DNA of 42,472 bases from an uncultured Chitinophagaceae bacterium (GCA_937919945.1 CALESY010000003.1:1-42472); one strand, 5' to 3'; positions 1 to 8,188 are shown, counted from the first letter of the stretch. Numbers and translations are program-made. The notes: a model not told the origin generated them from the sequence alone.

Positions 1-34
1 TACCCAGAGCGATGATTGCGATTACTTTTTTCAT
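1..34 (-). CDS. 5' end of a truncated gene, probable secreted protein
   Basis: Read on the minus strand from 34, the sequence gives ATG followed by an open frame for M-K-K-V-I-A-I-I-A-L-G before the window ends. A Lys-Lys pair followed by a hydrophobic run is the usual beginning of a signal peptide. The bases just upstream are A-rich, as is common before Bacteroidota start codons. Only 11 codons are visible, so no function can be given and a chance ORF start is not excluded. Confidence 0.45.
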   Translation of the reverse strand, partial: MKKVIAIIALG

Positions 35-135
35 TTTAATTCGTTTTTGTTTGTTAGTTGTTTGATTTAGTTATTTGCTTTTGATGACACAAAGATGCTA
101 TCATCAGCACCCGATGACCAAATAAACAGGCCTTG

Positions 136-183
136 TTAACCCCGCATTGACAAGCGATTAACGAGCCATTAACAAGCTTTAAC
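136..183. promoter_or_regulatory. Four phased TTAAC boxes (candidate operator)
   Basis: TTAAC occurs at 136-140, 158-162, 169-173 and 179-183, with start-to-start distances of 22, 11 and 10 bp, which places the boxes on about the same helix face. They lie in the 279-bp gap between the truncated minus-strand gene (start 34) and the plus-strand secreted protein (start 314). No TAnnTTTG element was found near either start. A regulator-binding role is inferred from spacing only. Confidence 0.3.
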
Positions 184-313
184 ATATCAAAAACGGCACA
201 AAACCCTTTACTGTAAAGGCTTTCACTTACCCTGTGGCAACTTAACATTTCCTTGTGAAAAACAGGAACTGCATTTGAACTATACATACCAAACGATTAA
301 AAAATCAAGTAAG

Positions 314-1750
314 ATGAAAACAGGATTGATTACAATAATGAGTGCGGCACTACTGGCAGTAGCCGTACCGCTGGTTACAATACCTACAGTTGCAAAAGCG
401 CAGCCGGGTGTATCTGTTTCCATACAAACTTTCTATGATGAGCTTGCTCCTTACGGGCAATGGATAGACTATCAGGACTATGGTTATGTTTGGCGTCCTA
501 ATGTACGTGGCGATTTCCGTCCTTATTATACAAATGGACGATGGGCAATGACGGAGTATGGTAATACTTGGGTATCCAATTACGATTGGGGTTGGGCACC
601 CTTCCACTACGGACGCTGGACGTTTGACGATTATTATGGTTGGGTATGGGTACCCGATACCGAATGGGGCCCTGCATGGGTTAGCTGGAGAGATGGTAGT
701 GAATACTATGGCTGGGCACCTATGGCACCACGTGTTAGTATCAACATATCATTCGGGCCTAGATATTATGTACCAAACGACTGGTGGGTATTTATACCCT
801 GCAGGCAGATGTACAGTCCCAGGTTTCACAGCTATTGGCGAGGACCACAGTATAACACAACTATTATCAATAACACCACTATTATTAATAATACATACGT
901 AAACAATCGTAACACATATATATATGGCCCACGTAGCAGCGAGTTTCAACGCCGTACAGGGCAACGTGTAAACGTTTATAATGTAAATAACGTGAATCGC
1001 GCTCAACGTACCAGCATACAAAATAATACGGTTAATATGTATCGTCCGCAGGTAAGTAATAGCCCGCGTAGTGCTAATGCAAGGCCTGAAAGGTTTGTAC
1101 AGGCTGAAAGGCGTGGACGTGCTATGGAAAACAACAACATGGGCAGGGCTGAAAACATGCGAGGCAATAATGAAACCAGAGAAGAAAGAGGTCACGTGTT
1201 CAGAAATGGAGAAGTACGCAACCGTGATATGCGCGGACGAGATGAAGTAGCAGTAGCAGATAGGCCAACACGTGAGATGAATCGCAGGGATGAAGCACAA
1301 GTAGCGGCTGAACCAAGAAATGAATGGAGAGAACGCAGACAGATGGAAGCGCAACGCGGGCAACAGCAAGATATAGAACGCCGCAGGCAACAACAATGGG
1401 AAAACAGACAACAGCAGTCTCGTCAGGTAGAACCACAACGCATGGAACGTGCGGAAAGACCCCAACGTATGGAAAGAACTGAGCGCACAGAATGGCAACA
1501 GCCGCAACGCGCAGAAAGGCCTCAGCGGATGGAGCAACCACAACGCATGGAACGTGCAGAAAGACCCCAACGTATGGAAAGAGCTGAGCGTACAGAATGG
1601 CAACAGCCACAACGTGCAGAAAGACCTCAGCGTGTGGAACGGCCACAACGCATGGAGCGTGCTGAAAGAAACTTTGAAAGACAAACACCTGCCAGAGAAG
1701 AACGTACAGCACCTGCGGAAAGAGGTGAGCGTATGGGCAGGGGTAGATAA
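314..1750 (+). CDS. Secreted Trp/Tyr/Gly-rich protein with an Arg/Glu/Gln-rich tail
   Basis: The start at 314 is chosen because it places a signal peptide (residues 1-29, ending V-A-K-A) at the N terminus; an upstream TTG at 275 would bury it. Residues about 32-150 carry repeated W-G-x-A/W-V-P type motifs (YGQWIDY, GRWTFDDYYGWVWVP, EYYGWAPMAP), resembling the tryptophan-rich repeats of YXWGXW/DUF6600-type proteins. Then comes an Asn-rich stretch, and from about residue 250 to the end a very Arg/Glu/Gln/Met-rich, probably disordered tail with a 35-residue tandem repeat. The protein should be exported to the periplasm or surface. No catalytic residues are recognised; the family link is moderate, and the tail has no assigned function. 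Confidence 0.8.
   Translation: MKTGLITIMSAALLAVAVPLVTIPTVAKAQPGVSVSIQTFYDELAPYGQWIDYQDYGYVWRPNVRGDFRPYYTNGRWAMTEYGNTWVSNYDWGWAPFHYGRWTFDDYYGWVWVPDTEWGPAWVSWRDGSEYYGWAPMAPRVSINISFGPRYYVPNDWWVFIPCRQMYSPRFHSYWRGPQYNTTIINNTTIINNTYVNNRNTYIYGPRSSEFQRRTGQRVNVYNVNNVNRAQRTSIQNNTVNMYRPQVSNSPRSANARPERFVQAERRGRAMENNNMGRAENMRGNNETREERGHVFRNGEVRNRDMRGRDEVAVADRPTREMNRRDEAQVAAEPRNEWRERRQMEAQRGQQQDIERRRQQQWENRQQQSRQVEPQRMERAERPQRMERTERTEWQQPQRAERPQRMEQPQRMERAERPQRMERAERTEWQQPQRAERPQRVERPQRMERAERNFERQTPAREERTAPAERGERMGRGR
1439..1669 (+). repeat. 105-bp in-frame tandem repeat (2.2 copies)
   Basis: Copy 1 spans 1439-1543, copy 2 spans 1544-1648, and a third copy breaks off after about 7 codons at 1669. Each unit encodes 35 residues beginning RMERAERPQRMER and containing TEWQQPQRAERPQR. 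The period is a multiple of three, so copy-number change would keep the frame. It lies in the Arg/Glu-rich tail of the secreted protein. Confidence 0.9.
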
Positions 1751-1779
1751 ATAGTTGGTTTGTTGGTTAATGGTGAATG

Positions 1780-1803
1780 GGGCTCCCTCGCGGAGCCCTT
1801 TCA
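1780..1803 (+). terminator. Rho-independent terminator
   Basis: A perfect 7-bp stem (GGGCTCC at 1780-1786, GGAGCCC at 1792-1798) closes a CTCGC loop and is followed by a short T run. It sits 29 bp after the stop of the secreted protein. It also lies 12 bp past the stop of the convergent ROK gene, so it may serve both. Confidence 0.7.
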
Positions 1804-1810
1804 TATTATA

Positions 1811-2755
1811 TTACCATACCAATGCACTTGCACCCAGTATGGCTGCATCTGTATCGGGCAGGGCCGATTCAAGTATTTCTATTTTGCCTTTGTATATATG
1901 TAGCAAATTATTTTCTAAATGTTTCTTGACAGGCTTTAATAATAAGTCACCTGCTTTTGCCAATCCTCCAAAAAATATAATAGCCTGAGGAGAGGTAATA
2001 GCAGCTACATCAGCCAGTGTTTGTCCTAATAGCATACCCGTATAGTCAAACACATCTAATGCTAGTTTATCGCCCGTGAGGGCAACATCATATACCGTTT
2101 TAGATGTTATTTTACCCTTAAAGTCGCGCAGCAGGCTTTTGTCAGTACGCACATCCAGCCATTTTTCTGCTGTGTAAGCTACACCGGGTGCAGAGCAATA
2201 TTTTTCAAGGCAACCCATTCTGCCACAACCACATTCTCTGCCATCACGTACTGCTATTATATGCCCCACCTCACCTGCAAAACCATCATGCCCGTACACC
2301 AAATGTCCGTTGGCTACTATACCGCTTCCTACACCTGTACCAAGCGTTATCATGATGAAGTCTTTCATGCCACGAGCCACACCGTATTGCATTTCGCCTA
2401 TGGCTGCTGCATTGGCATCGTTGGTAATACGCACCGGCAAACCAAACGCATCACTCAGCATATCGGCAATGGGTATTGTACCATACCACTCCAGGTTGGC
2501 AGCATTTACTATCTCGCCTGTATAATAATTACCATTGGGTGCACCTACACCTATACCTGTTATGTGCTGGCGTTTCACTTTTTTGATAAGTGGTGTTATC
2601 TCTTTAGCCAATGCCTTTACATACTGTGCTGCAGTGCTGTACCCTTTGGTGGACATACTTCCTTTAGACAATATTTGCCCGCGCCTGTCAACAATACCAA
2701 AGGCCGTATTGGTACCTCCTATATCAATGCCCAATGCCAGTGGTTGTTGTTCCAT
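1811..2755 (-). CDS. ROK-family glucokinase
   Basis: A 314-residue ROK kinase, expected to phosphorylate glucose or a related hexose with ATP in the cytoplasm. Visible signatures are the N-terminal phosphate-binding GIDIGGTNT (residues 9-17), the NDANAAAIGE segment with the likely catalytic Asp113, the glycine-rich ITLGTGVGSGIV, the ROK EVGH motif (162-165) and the zinc-binding CGCGRMGC cluster (Cys175, 177, 182). Length is normal for the family. The gene is divergent from a glucose/galactose-type MFS transporter starting about 105 bp away, which supports a sugar uptake and phosphorylation pair. ROK sugar specificity cannot be read from sequence; N-acetylmannosamine or fructose kinases are alternatives. 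Confidence 0.88.
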   Translation of the reverse strand: MEQQPLALGIDIGGTNTAFGIVDRRGQILSKGSMSTKGYSTAAQYVKALAKEITPLIKKVKRQHITGIGVGAPNGNYYTGEIVNAANLEWYGTIPIADMLSDAFGLPVRITNDANAAAIGEMQYGVARGMKDFIMITLGTGVGSGIVANGHLVYGHDGFAGEVGHIIAVRDGRECGCGRMGCLEKYCSAPGVAYTAEKWLDVRTDKSLLRDFKGKITSKTVYDVALTGDKLALDVFDYTGMLLGQTLADVAAITSPQAIIFFGGLAKAGDLLLKPVKKHLENNLLHIYKGKIEILESALPDTDAAILGASALVW

Positions 2756-2791
2756 TTTGTTGATTGTGTGTATGCTGGTTGAATTAATCCC

Positions 2792-2811
2792 CTAAAATAA
2801 AAAGTTTAGGA
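2792..2811. promoter_or_regulatory. Inverted repeat CCTAAA-N8-TTTAGG between kinase and transporter
   Basis: CCTAAA (2792-2797) and TTTAGG (2806-2811) form a perfect 6-bp inverted repeat with an AT-rich 8-bp spacer, in the divergent intergenic region of the ROK kinase and MFS transporter. The position fits an operator shared by both genes. There is no other support. Confidence 0.3.
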
Positions 2812-2860
2812 TTTAGTTTTTAGCAATTTGCGGTATATATTAGTTGAACAACAAAGTAAT

Positions 2861-4129
2861 ATGCAAGTAGAAAAAAAACAATCATATACTACATCGCTTA
2901 TACTGGTAGGCTGTTTATATTTCATATTCGGCTTTATAACATGGCTGAATGGCACGCTCATACCGTTTCTGAAAGCGGTATGCCAGCTTAATAATTTCCA
3001 GTCTTACTTTGTAACATTTGCATTCTTTATATCATATTTCGTTATGGCACTACCCTCTTCTGCCATACTAAGAAAGACAGGTTTTAAAAAAGGCATGAGT
3101 CTTGGTTTGCTGATAATGTCTGTGGGTGCGCTTATGTTTATACCTGCTGCCATGCAGCGTAATTACTATTTCTTTCTTGCAGGTTTGTTTACTGAGGGCT
3201 TGGGTTTGGCTATATTACAAACAGCTGTTAATCCTTATGTAACGATACTGGGGCCAGCCGAAAGTGCTGCAAGCCGCATCAGCATGATGGGCATTGCCAA
3301 TAAAGCAGCGGGCATGATATTGCCTGCGTACATGGCGGGTATATTATTGAAAGGAATAGATAGCATTAACGAACAGGTGAAAGCCGTTACAGATATTGCT
3401 GCTAAAGAACAACTATTAAATGAATTAGCACAACGCATCATCAATCCGTATGTAGTACTTACAGTAGTATTGGTAGTGCTGGCATTGCTGATAAGGGTAT
3501 CTCCGCTGCCTGATGTAAATGACGAAGAAGAAAACCCGGATACAGATACATCTACTCATCCCGGCATTTGGCATCATACATACTTACTGTTGGGTGCATT
3601 GGCTATATTCTTTTATGTAGGTGTGGAAGTAATAGCGGGCGACTCCATCATCAGCTACGGCACATCGCTCAATATACCCATTGACGAGGCTAAATGGTTT
3701 ACATCTTTTACCTTAGGTTGCATGGTAGCAGGTTATGTAGCTGGCATCATCCTAACACCCCGTTTCATATCACAAGAAACATTTTTGCGTATATGTGCTA
3801 TTCTTGGTATTGTACTTACCATCGGTGTACTTACTACAACTGGTAAAACATCTGTTTACTTTCTGGCATCGCTAGGGTTTGCACATGCTATTATGTGGCC
3901 TGCCATCTGGCCTATGTCTTTAAAAGGCTTAGGCAAGTTTACCAAAACAGGTTCCGCATTACTGATAATGGGTATAGCAGGTGGTGCTATACTACCATTA
4001 CTGTACGGTTGGCAGGTAGATATTTCAGGCAATCGTGCTGCATATTGGATGATGATACCCTGTTATCTGTTCATCCTCTTCTTTGCTGTATGGGGGCATA
4101 AGATGGGATATAAAAAAGCAAATAAATAA
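2861..4129 (+). CDS. Glucose/galactose-type MFS sugar transporter (FucP/GluP family)
   Basis: A 422-residue polytopic inner-membrane protein with about 12 hydrophobic segments in two halves joined by a charged loop (around residue 225, DVNDEEENPDTDTST). The N-terminal half contains TWLNGTLIPFLKAVCQL and LRKTGFKKGM, typical of FucP/GluP-type proton-coupled sugar permeases. The ATG at 2861 is preferred; an in-frame TTG at 2828 would add 11 residues with no family counterpart. It is divergent from the ROK glucokinase, which suggests that the imported hexose is the kinase substrate. Fucose versus glucose/galactose specificity is not resolvable here. Confidence 0.88.
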   Translation: MQVEKKQSYTTSLILVGCLYFIFGFITWLNGTLIPFLKAVCQLNNFQSYFVTFAFFISYFVMALPSSAILRKTGFKKGMSLGLLIMSVGALMFIPAAMQRNYYFFLAGLFTEGLGLAILQTAVNPYVTILGPAESAASRISMMGIANKAAGMILPAYMAGILLKGIDSINEQVKAVTDIAAKEQLLNELAQRIINPYVVLTVVLVVLALLIRVSPLPDVNDEEENPDTDTSTHPGIWHHTYLLLGALAIFFYVGVEVIAGDSIISYGTSLNIPIDEAKWFTSFTLGCMVAGYVAGIILTPRFISQETFLRICAILGIVLTIGVLTTTGKTSVYFLASLGFAHAIMWPAIWPMSLKGLGKFTKTGSALLIMGIAGGAILPLLYGWQVDISGNRAAYWMMIPCYLFILFFAVWGHKMGYKKANK

Positions 4130-4156
4130 TATCTGATTTCTGAATTGTCTGTATTG

Positions 4157-4164
4157 TAATTTTG
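4157..4164 (+). promoter_or_regulatory. Candidate Bacteroidota -7 element (TAATTTTG)
   Basis: A perfect TAnnTTTG match ends 19 bp before the ATG at 4184. No clear TTG/TTTG at the expected -33 distance was found, so this rests on the -7 element alone. Confidence 0.4.
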
Positions 4165-4183
4165 TACTGTTACATACGGAACA

Positions 4184-4618
4184 ATGGACTTATTTCAGCT
4201 TATCAACGGGCATTTCGATACATACGCAACAGCAATTACCAATTTCGATACCAAGGGTATGGCACATCATTTTGCTATTCCCTGCACTTTTTTGTCAACA
4301 GAAAAGACAACTACTTTCAACGAAGCCAGTAAGTTGGAAGGATTATTTAATCAAGGTATTGGTTTCTACAAACAGTTTGGCATCACAAAAGCTGTTGCAG
4401 ATGTACGCCACAAACGTTTAGTAGCTGTCAACATAGCACATGTAAAACTGCGTTGGCATTATTATAATACAGACAATACCCTACTCTACTATTGCGACTA
4501 TGAGTATGTACTGAAAGCCAATAAACACAACAGGTGGGAGATAGAAACCGCCATATCCATCAATGAAAAAGAACAGATGGAAGCATGGCTGAAAAGCATG
4601 AAAAAAGCCAACCCGTAG
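4184..4618 (+). CDS. NTF2-like (SnoaL/DUF4440-type) hypothetical protein
   Basis: A 144-residue cytoplasmic protein without signal peptide. An N-terminal helical stretch (FDTYATAITNFDTKGMAHHFAIPCTFL) is followed by alternating polar/hydrophobic strands, including VKLRWHYYNTDNTLLYYCDYEYVLKA in the middle and WEIETAISIN near the end. This helix-then-curved-sheet pattern, with length about 140, is that of NTF2-like folds. The active role (enzyme or ligand pocket) is unknown. Its 3' end contains the terminator of the convergent glutaryl-CoA dehydrogenase gene. Confidence 0.65.
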   Translation: MDLFQLINGHFDTYATAITNFDTKGMAHHFAIPCTFLSTEKTTTFNEASKLEGLFNQGIGFYKQFGITKAVADVRHKRLVAVNIAHVKLRWHYYNTDNTLLYYCDYEYVLKANKHNRWEIETAISINEKEQMEAWLKSMKKANP

Positions 4619-4625
4619 GCTGGCT
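4600..4625 (-). terminator. Terminator of the glutaryl-CoA dehydrogenase gene, inside the convergent ORF
   Basis: On the minus strand AGCCAGCC-TACG-GGTTGGCT forms an 8-bp stem (one G-T pair) with a tetraloop, followed by six T. It starts 27 bp after the dehydrogenase stop at 4652. It overlaps the last codons of the plus-strand NTF2-like gene. Confidence 0.7.
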
Positions 4626-4651
4626 AATCTTATATATCAAATAGTAGTCTA

Positions 4652-5830
4652 TTATTTAAAAGCATTCAAACCTGTTACATCCATACCCGTTATCAGTAGG
4701 TGTATGTCGTGTGTACCCTCGTAGGTAACAACAGATTCCAGATTCATCATATGGCGCATAATGCTGAATTCGCCGGTGATACCCATACCACCTAATATCT
4801 GCCTTGCTTCGCGCGATACTTTGAGGGCTATATCGCAACTATTACGTTTTGCCATAGATATTTGCGCAGGTGTTGCGCGGTCCTGATCGCGCAATACACC
4901 CAATCGCCAGTTTAACAGTTGGCTCTTGGTTATTTCCGTAATCATTTCTGCCAATTTTTTCTGTGTCAGTTGGAAGCCTGCAATAGGACGGTCGAACTGT
5001 ACACGTTGTTGTGCATAGCGGAGTGCAGTATCGTAGCAGTCCATGGCACAACCCAAAGCACCCCAAGCAATACCGTAGCGTGCGCTTGACAGGCAAGTCA
5101 ACGGGCCTTTCAAACCTTTGATGTCGGGGAATATGTTTGCCTTAGGTACTTTTACATTATCAAACACCAGTTCGCCTGTTGCAGATGCTCTGAGCGACCA
5201 TTTGCCATGCGTTTCCGGTGTGCTGAAGCCTTCCATACCACGCTCTACTATCAATCCGCGTATCTCACCGCTTTCGTCTTTTGCCCATACTACGGCTACA
5301 TCTGCAAACGGTGCATTCGAAATCCACATTTTAGAGCCATTAAGTATTACATGGTCGCCAGCATCTTTAAAATTGGTAAGCATACCTGCCGGGTTAGAGC
5401 CATGGTTAGGTTCTGTCAGCCCGAAGCAGCCCATCATTTCGCCAGTAGCCAGTTTGGGTAAGTACTTCATCTTCTGTTCTTCACTACCAAACTTATAGAT
5501 GGGGTACATAACCAGCGAACCCTGTACAGATGCGGTAGAACGGATGCCGCTATCGCCACGCTCCAGTTCCTGCATCATAATACCGTAAGAGATATAGTCG
5601 AGCCCTGCACCGCCATATTTCTGGGGTATAAACGGACCAAAACAGCCAATTTCGCCCAAACCTTTTATTATTTGCTTCGGAAACTCGGCACGTTGTGCAT
5701 AATCCTCTATTATGGGGCTTATTTCTTTCTTTACATAAGCGCGAACAGTGTCGCGTATCAGTTTGTGTTCGTCTGTCAGTAGTTCATCAACCAGGTAGTA
5801 ATCAGGATGTTGATACAAGTCTTTTTGCAT
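4652..5830 (-). CDS. gcdH: Glutaryl-CoA dehydrogenase-like acyl-CoA dehydrogenase
   Basis: A 392-residue FAD-dependent acyl-CoA dehydrogenase. The catalytic base region TYEGTHDIH (Glu371) and CFGLTEPNHGSNP (135-147) are much closer to glutaryl-CoA dehydrogenase than to other family members; that enzyme oxidises and decarboxylates glutaryl-CoA to crotonyl-CoA in lysine/tryptophan breakdown. The start at 5830 (MQKDLYQHPD) is preferred over an ATG at 5920, because a TAnnTTTG promoter element lies between them and the 30 extra residues look unlike the family. It is a single-gene unit with its own terminator. General acyl-CoA dehydrogenase activity is the fallback call. Confidence 0.85.
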   Translation of the reverse strand: MQKDLYQHPDYYLVDELLTDEHKLIRDTVRAYVKKEISPIIEDYAQRAEFPKQIIKGLGEIGCFGPFIPQKYGGAGLDYISYGIMMQELERGDSGIRSTASVQGSLVMYPIYKFGSEEQKMKYLPKLATGEMMGCFGLTEPNHGSNPAGMLTNFKDAGDHVILNGSKMWISNAPFADVAVVWAKDESGEIRGLIVERGMEGFSTPETHGKWSLRASATGELVFDNVKVPKANIFPDIKGLKGPLTCLSSARYGIAWGALGCAMDCYDTALRYAQQRVQFDRPIAGFQLTQKKLAEMITEITKSQLLNWRLGVLRDQDRATPAQISMAKRNSCDIALKVSREARQILGGMGITGEFSIMRHMMNLESVVTYEGTHDIHLLITGMDVTGLNAFK

Positions 5831-6161
5831 AGCATTTGTTAAATGTGGCGCAAAGGTAGCATTTTTGACAGTTGCGATATAGCTTTGTGTAAAATCTGCC
5901 TTTTCTACTCCTCTATGCATTCAACTATTGCGGTATAAGTAAAAAACATACTACCGCAAACACAATCTGATAACGGATTTAGCGTTATTGTATGTGTTTT
6001 TATGACAATTTGATTGCAATGGGATGATAAAACGGAACAGATTTTGCGGCATACTAAAATTATAGAAAAACGTTGAAACCATCAAACTTTTTTGGCAGTT
6101 CAATCGTCTATTATATAACACGTAGTTAAATAGAACAGTTAATAATTAAATTTTATATTTT
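5831..6161. other. Intergenic region upstream of gcdH and rpoD
   Basis: This 331-bp gap separates two divergent genes. The gcdH side holds the promoter element listed separately. The rpoD side is AT-rich with no TAnnTTTG match that I can find and no clear repeats, hairpins or RNA gene. The rpoD promoter must be here but I cannot place it. Confidence 0.5.
5851..5858 (-). promoter_or_regulatory. Candidate -7 element (TACCTTTG) for gcdH
   Basis: Perfect TAnnTTTG on the minus strand, ending 20 bp before the ATG at 5830. It supports that start over the upstream one at 5920. Confidence 0.45.
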
Positions 6162-7019
6162 ATGAGGCAGTTAAAGATTGCCACCCAGATTACCAACCGC
6201 GACTCTCAAGCTGTTGAAAAGTACTTACAGGAAATCAGCAAAATTTCGATGATTACCCCTGAAGAAGAGACTACCCTTGCACAGAAAATCCATATGGGCG
6301 ACCAACGCGCATTGGAGAAACTGGTAAAGGCCAACTTGCGTTTCGTGGTATCGGTAGCTAAGCAATACCAACATCAGGGCTTGTCTTTGAGCGACCTTAT
6401 AAACGAGGGTAACCTCGGCCTGATAAAAGCGGCTCAACGCTTTGACGAGACTAAAGGTTTCAAATTCATCTCTTACGCCGTTTGGTGGATACGCCAGTCT
6501 ATATTGCAGGCATTGGCTGAGCAGGGACGTCTGGTACGCTTACCACAAAACAAAATAGGCACTTACAACAAGGCCAACAAAGCTTTCATTGCTTTTGAGC
6601 AGGAAAACGAGCGTGAACCATCTACAGAAGAGTTGGCAGAGATACTGGATATGAGTGAAACAGAAATCACTAACATATTTACAAGCAATACACGCCATAC
6701 ATCATTAGACGCACCGGTACACGAGGCAGAAGATGTGGCTATGGGCGACCTGCTGGAAGGTGCGAACGATACAGATGATGATGTGATGAAAGATTCATTG
6801 CGTAATGAAATTAAGCGCATATTGAAATCGCTGAGCACACGTGAGGCTGAAATACTGGGTGCATACTTCGGACTGGAAGGTGATAATGGCCCTACTATTG
6901 AAGAAATAGGTGAAAAATACGACCTGACTAAAGAGCGTATCCGCCAGATAAAAGAACGTGCTATTAAGCGTTTGCAAAAGGCACGCTACAGCAATGCATT
7001 GAAGGTATATCTGGGTTAA
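6162..7019 (+). CDS. rpoD: Primary RNA polymerase sigma factor (sigma-70, RpoD/SigA)
   Basis: A 285-residue housekeeping sigma factor of the short Bacteroidota form, lacking the large non-conserved N-terminal region of proteobacterial RpoD. Region 1.2 is at the N terminus (AVEKYLQEISKISMITPEEE). Region 2 includes DLINEGNLGLIKAAQRFD and the -10-recognition/melting segment KFISYAVWWIRQSI. Region 3 follows (EPSTEELAEILDMSE), and region 4 ends with the helix-turn-helix TKERIRQIKERAIKRL. This protein should direct transcription from the TAnnTTTG promoters seen in the window. It is a single-gene unit with a terminator directly downstream. Confidence 0.97.
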   Translation: MRQLKIATQITNRDSQAVEKYLQEISKISMITPEEETTLAQKIHMGDQRALEKLVKANLRFVVSVAKQYQHQGLSLSDLINEGNLGLIKAAQRFDETKGFKFISYAVWWIRQSILQALAEQGRLVRLPQNKIGTYNKANKAFIAFEQENEREPSTEELAEILDMSETEITNIFTSNTRHTSLDAPVHEAEDVAMGDLLEGANDTDDDVMKDSLRNEIKRILKSLSTREAEILGAYFGLEGDNGPTIEEIGEKYDLTKERIRQIKERAIKRLQKARYSNALKVYLG

Positions 7020-7052
7020 TACCCCATGTTAATTACTTACTAAACATAACAG

Positions 7053-7083
7053 AGCCGCGTGTATTTCTACTCGCGGTTTCTTA
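7053..7083 (+). terminator. Rho-independent terminator after rpoD
   Basis: CCGCG (7055-7059) pairs with CGCGG (7072-7076), extended by flanking A-T and G-T pairs, and is followed by TTTCTTATTTT. It lies 34 bp after the rpoD stop and just before the next gene. Confidence 0.7.
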
Positions 7084-7093
7084 TTTTAGTGCT

Positions 7094-7807
7094 ATGGACA
7101 ATCAGCAGTTAAAAACATCTGAAGAAAAAACCATCAACCTATATAACAAGGCATATTCCGAAAATTATCGTGCCTATGATGAGCATTTTATCAACGAACC
7201 CTCTTATCCGCACTTCGGTGGTATCATACGCAAGCTCTCATCATCTTTTGGCAAACCGATATCTGTGCTTGAAGTGGGTTGCGGTACAGGCAGATACTTC
7301 CATACACTGCAAAATACTGCCCACCTATCGGGTATAGACATATCTGAACATATGCTGGAACTGGCACGCCACCCGCTGAAAGAAAATGAGGTGAACATTC
7401 CAGATATACGCCTGATAGCAGGTAGTGTTTACGAACATGACTTTGGCAATCAACAATTCGACTTTATATACTGCATAGGCGTACTGGGAGAGCATGTACC
7501 ACTTACAGATGCTATGTTATCTAAACTATACAAGTTGCTGAATGATAAGGGCATATTATTTACCACCGTTGTAAATCTGGATGCACGTAAAAATATAAAA
7601 CGTAAACTGGCAGAGGCAGCCTACCCCATGATGCCGCAACGTGTGAAACAAGTGCTGGACGAACGCTGGAAAAGCAACTACCTGACACTGCAACAACTAA
7701 AAGCCCTGATGACAGCATCGCCCTTTACCAACTACGATATAGAAAACTATATAAGCGAAGACAAAGGCTGGAAAGGCGGACATTATGAAGTAACGGCAAG
7801 GAAGTAA
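7094..7807 (+). CDS. Class I SAM-dependent methyltransferase
   Basis: A 237-residue protein with a Rossmann-type methyltransferase core. Motif I is VLEVGCGTGRYFHTL, followed by the acidic strand end SGIDIS that should bind the ribose of S-adenosylmethionine; the motif IV region reads FDFIYCIGVLGEH. The N-terminal about 50 residues and a helical insert near RKLAEAAYPMMPQRVKQ probably shape the acceptor site. The substrate cannot be inferred; small-molecule acceptors of the UbiE/Methyltransf_11/25 type are most likely. It follows rpoD after a terminator and so is probably transcribed separately. Confidence 0.8.
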   Translation: MDNQQLKTSEEKTINLYNKAYSENYRAYDEHFINEPSYPHFGGIIRKLSSSFGKPISVLEVGCGTGRYFHTLQNTAHLSGIDISEHMLELARHPLKENEVNIPDIRLIAGSVYEHDFGNQQFDFIYCIGVLGEHVPLTDAMLSKLYKLLNDKGILFTTVVNLDARKNIKRKLAEAAYPMMPQRVKQVLDERWKSNYLTLQQLKALMTASPFTNYDIENYISEDKGWKGGHYEVTARK

Positions 7808-7867
7808 GTAATATTACAGAACCTGAATATAGCGGGATTAGGTGTGTTAGTCATGTATAGCATTCAA

Positions 7868-7893
7868 GTCATGGCGAAGTACGAAGCCATCTC
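7868..7893 (+). repeat. Small hairpin repeat, variant of the GTCATTGC-type element
   Basis: This 26-bp segment begins GTCATGGCGAAG and ends GAAGCCATCTC. It differs at four places from the 26-bp element at 13367-13392. Two of the differences are compensatory: the ATTGC/GCAAT arms become ATGGC/GCCAT. It is intergenic, between the methyltransferase and the small membrane protein. Confidence 0.6.
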
Positions 7894-7908
7894 ACCATTT
7901 GGGGGGTG

Positions 7909-8181
7909 TTACCAAATAATGTTGTAAAGATACTTAAGACCATAGTAGAGAAAACCTAGTATCATAGACACCCATATAATACCAAGTAGCAGCACCCAAA
8001 GAATACCCCAAAATTGAGTAGTTAATAGTCTGCCTGTGCCACTATAACTACCATCATACTCTTTATCCAATACTTCTTTTTGTCGTTTACCATAGCGCAA
8101 CAGCAGGTATGTTTTGCCTATCAGCCAAAAGAAGCCATCAATTATTCCACCTAAAATTACTTCTACGATAAACTCACCCAT
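7909..8181 (-). CDS. Small two-helix membrane protein, unknown function
   Basis: A 90-residue protein. A hydrophobic segment near the N terminus (VEVILGGIIDGFFWLIG) is followed by a basic loop (LLRYGKRQKEVLDKEYDG) and a long hydrophobic segment (FWGILWVLLLGIIWVSMILG). Topology by the positive-inside rule would put the loop in the cytoplasm. The ATG at 8181 is preferred over a GTG at 8187, because a TAnnTTTG element ends 7 bp upstream. It follows the flavoprotein gene by about 20 bp and may also be read through from the maeB operon. No family recognised. Confidence 0.65.
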   Translation of the reverse strand: MGEFIVEVILGGIIDGFFWLIGKTYLLLRYGKRQKEVLDKEYDGSYSGTGRLLTTQFWGILWVLLLGIIWVSMILGFLYYGLKYLYNIIW

Positions 8182-8188
8182 TTGCACC

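Noticed and set aside
749..1804. 351-codon ORF antisense to the Trp-rich secreted protein
   Set aside because: It is a shadow of the low-complexity, repeat-containing gene on the other strand; the signal peptide and family-like motifs are on the plus strand.
5831..5920. N-terminal extension of the glutaryl-CoA dehydrogenase (ATG at 5920)
   Set aside because: A perfect -7 element lies inside it at 5851-5858, and the extra 30 residues do not look like the family.
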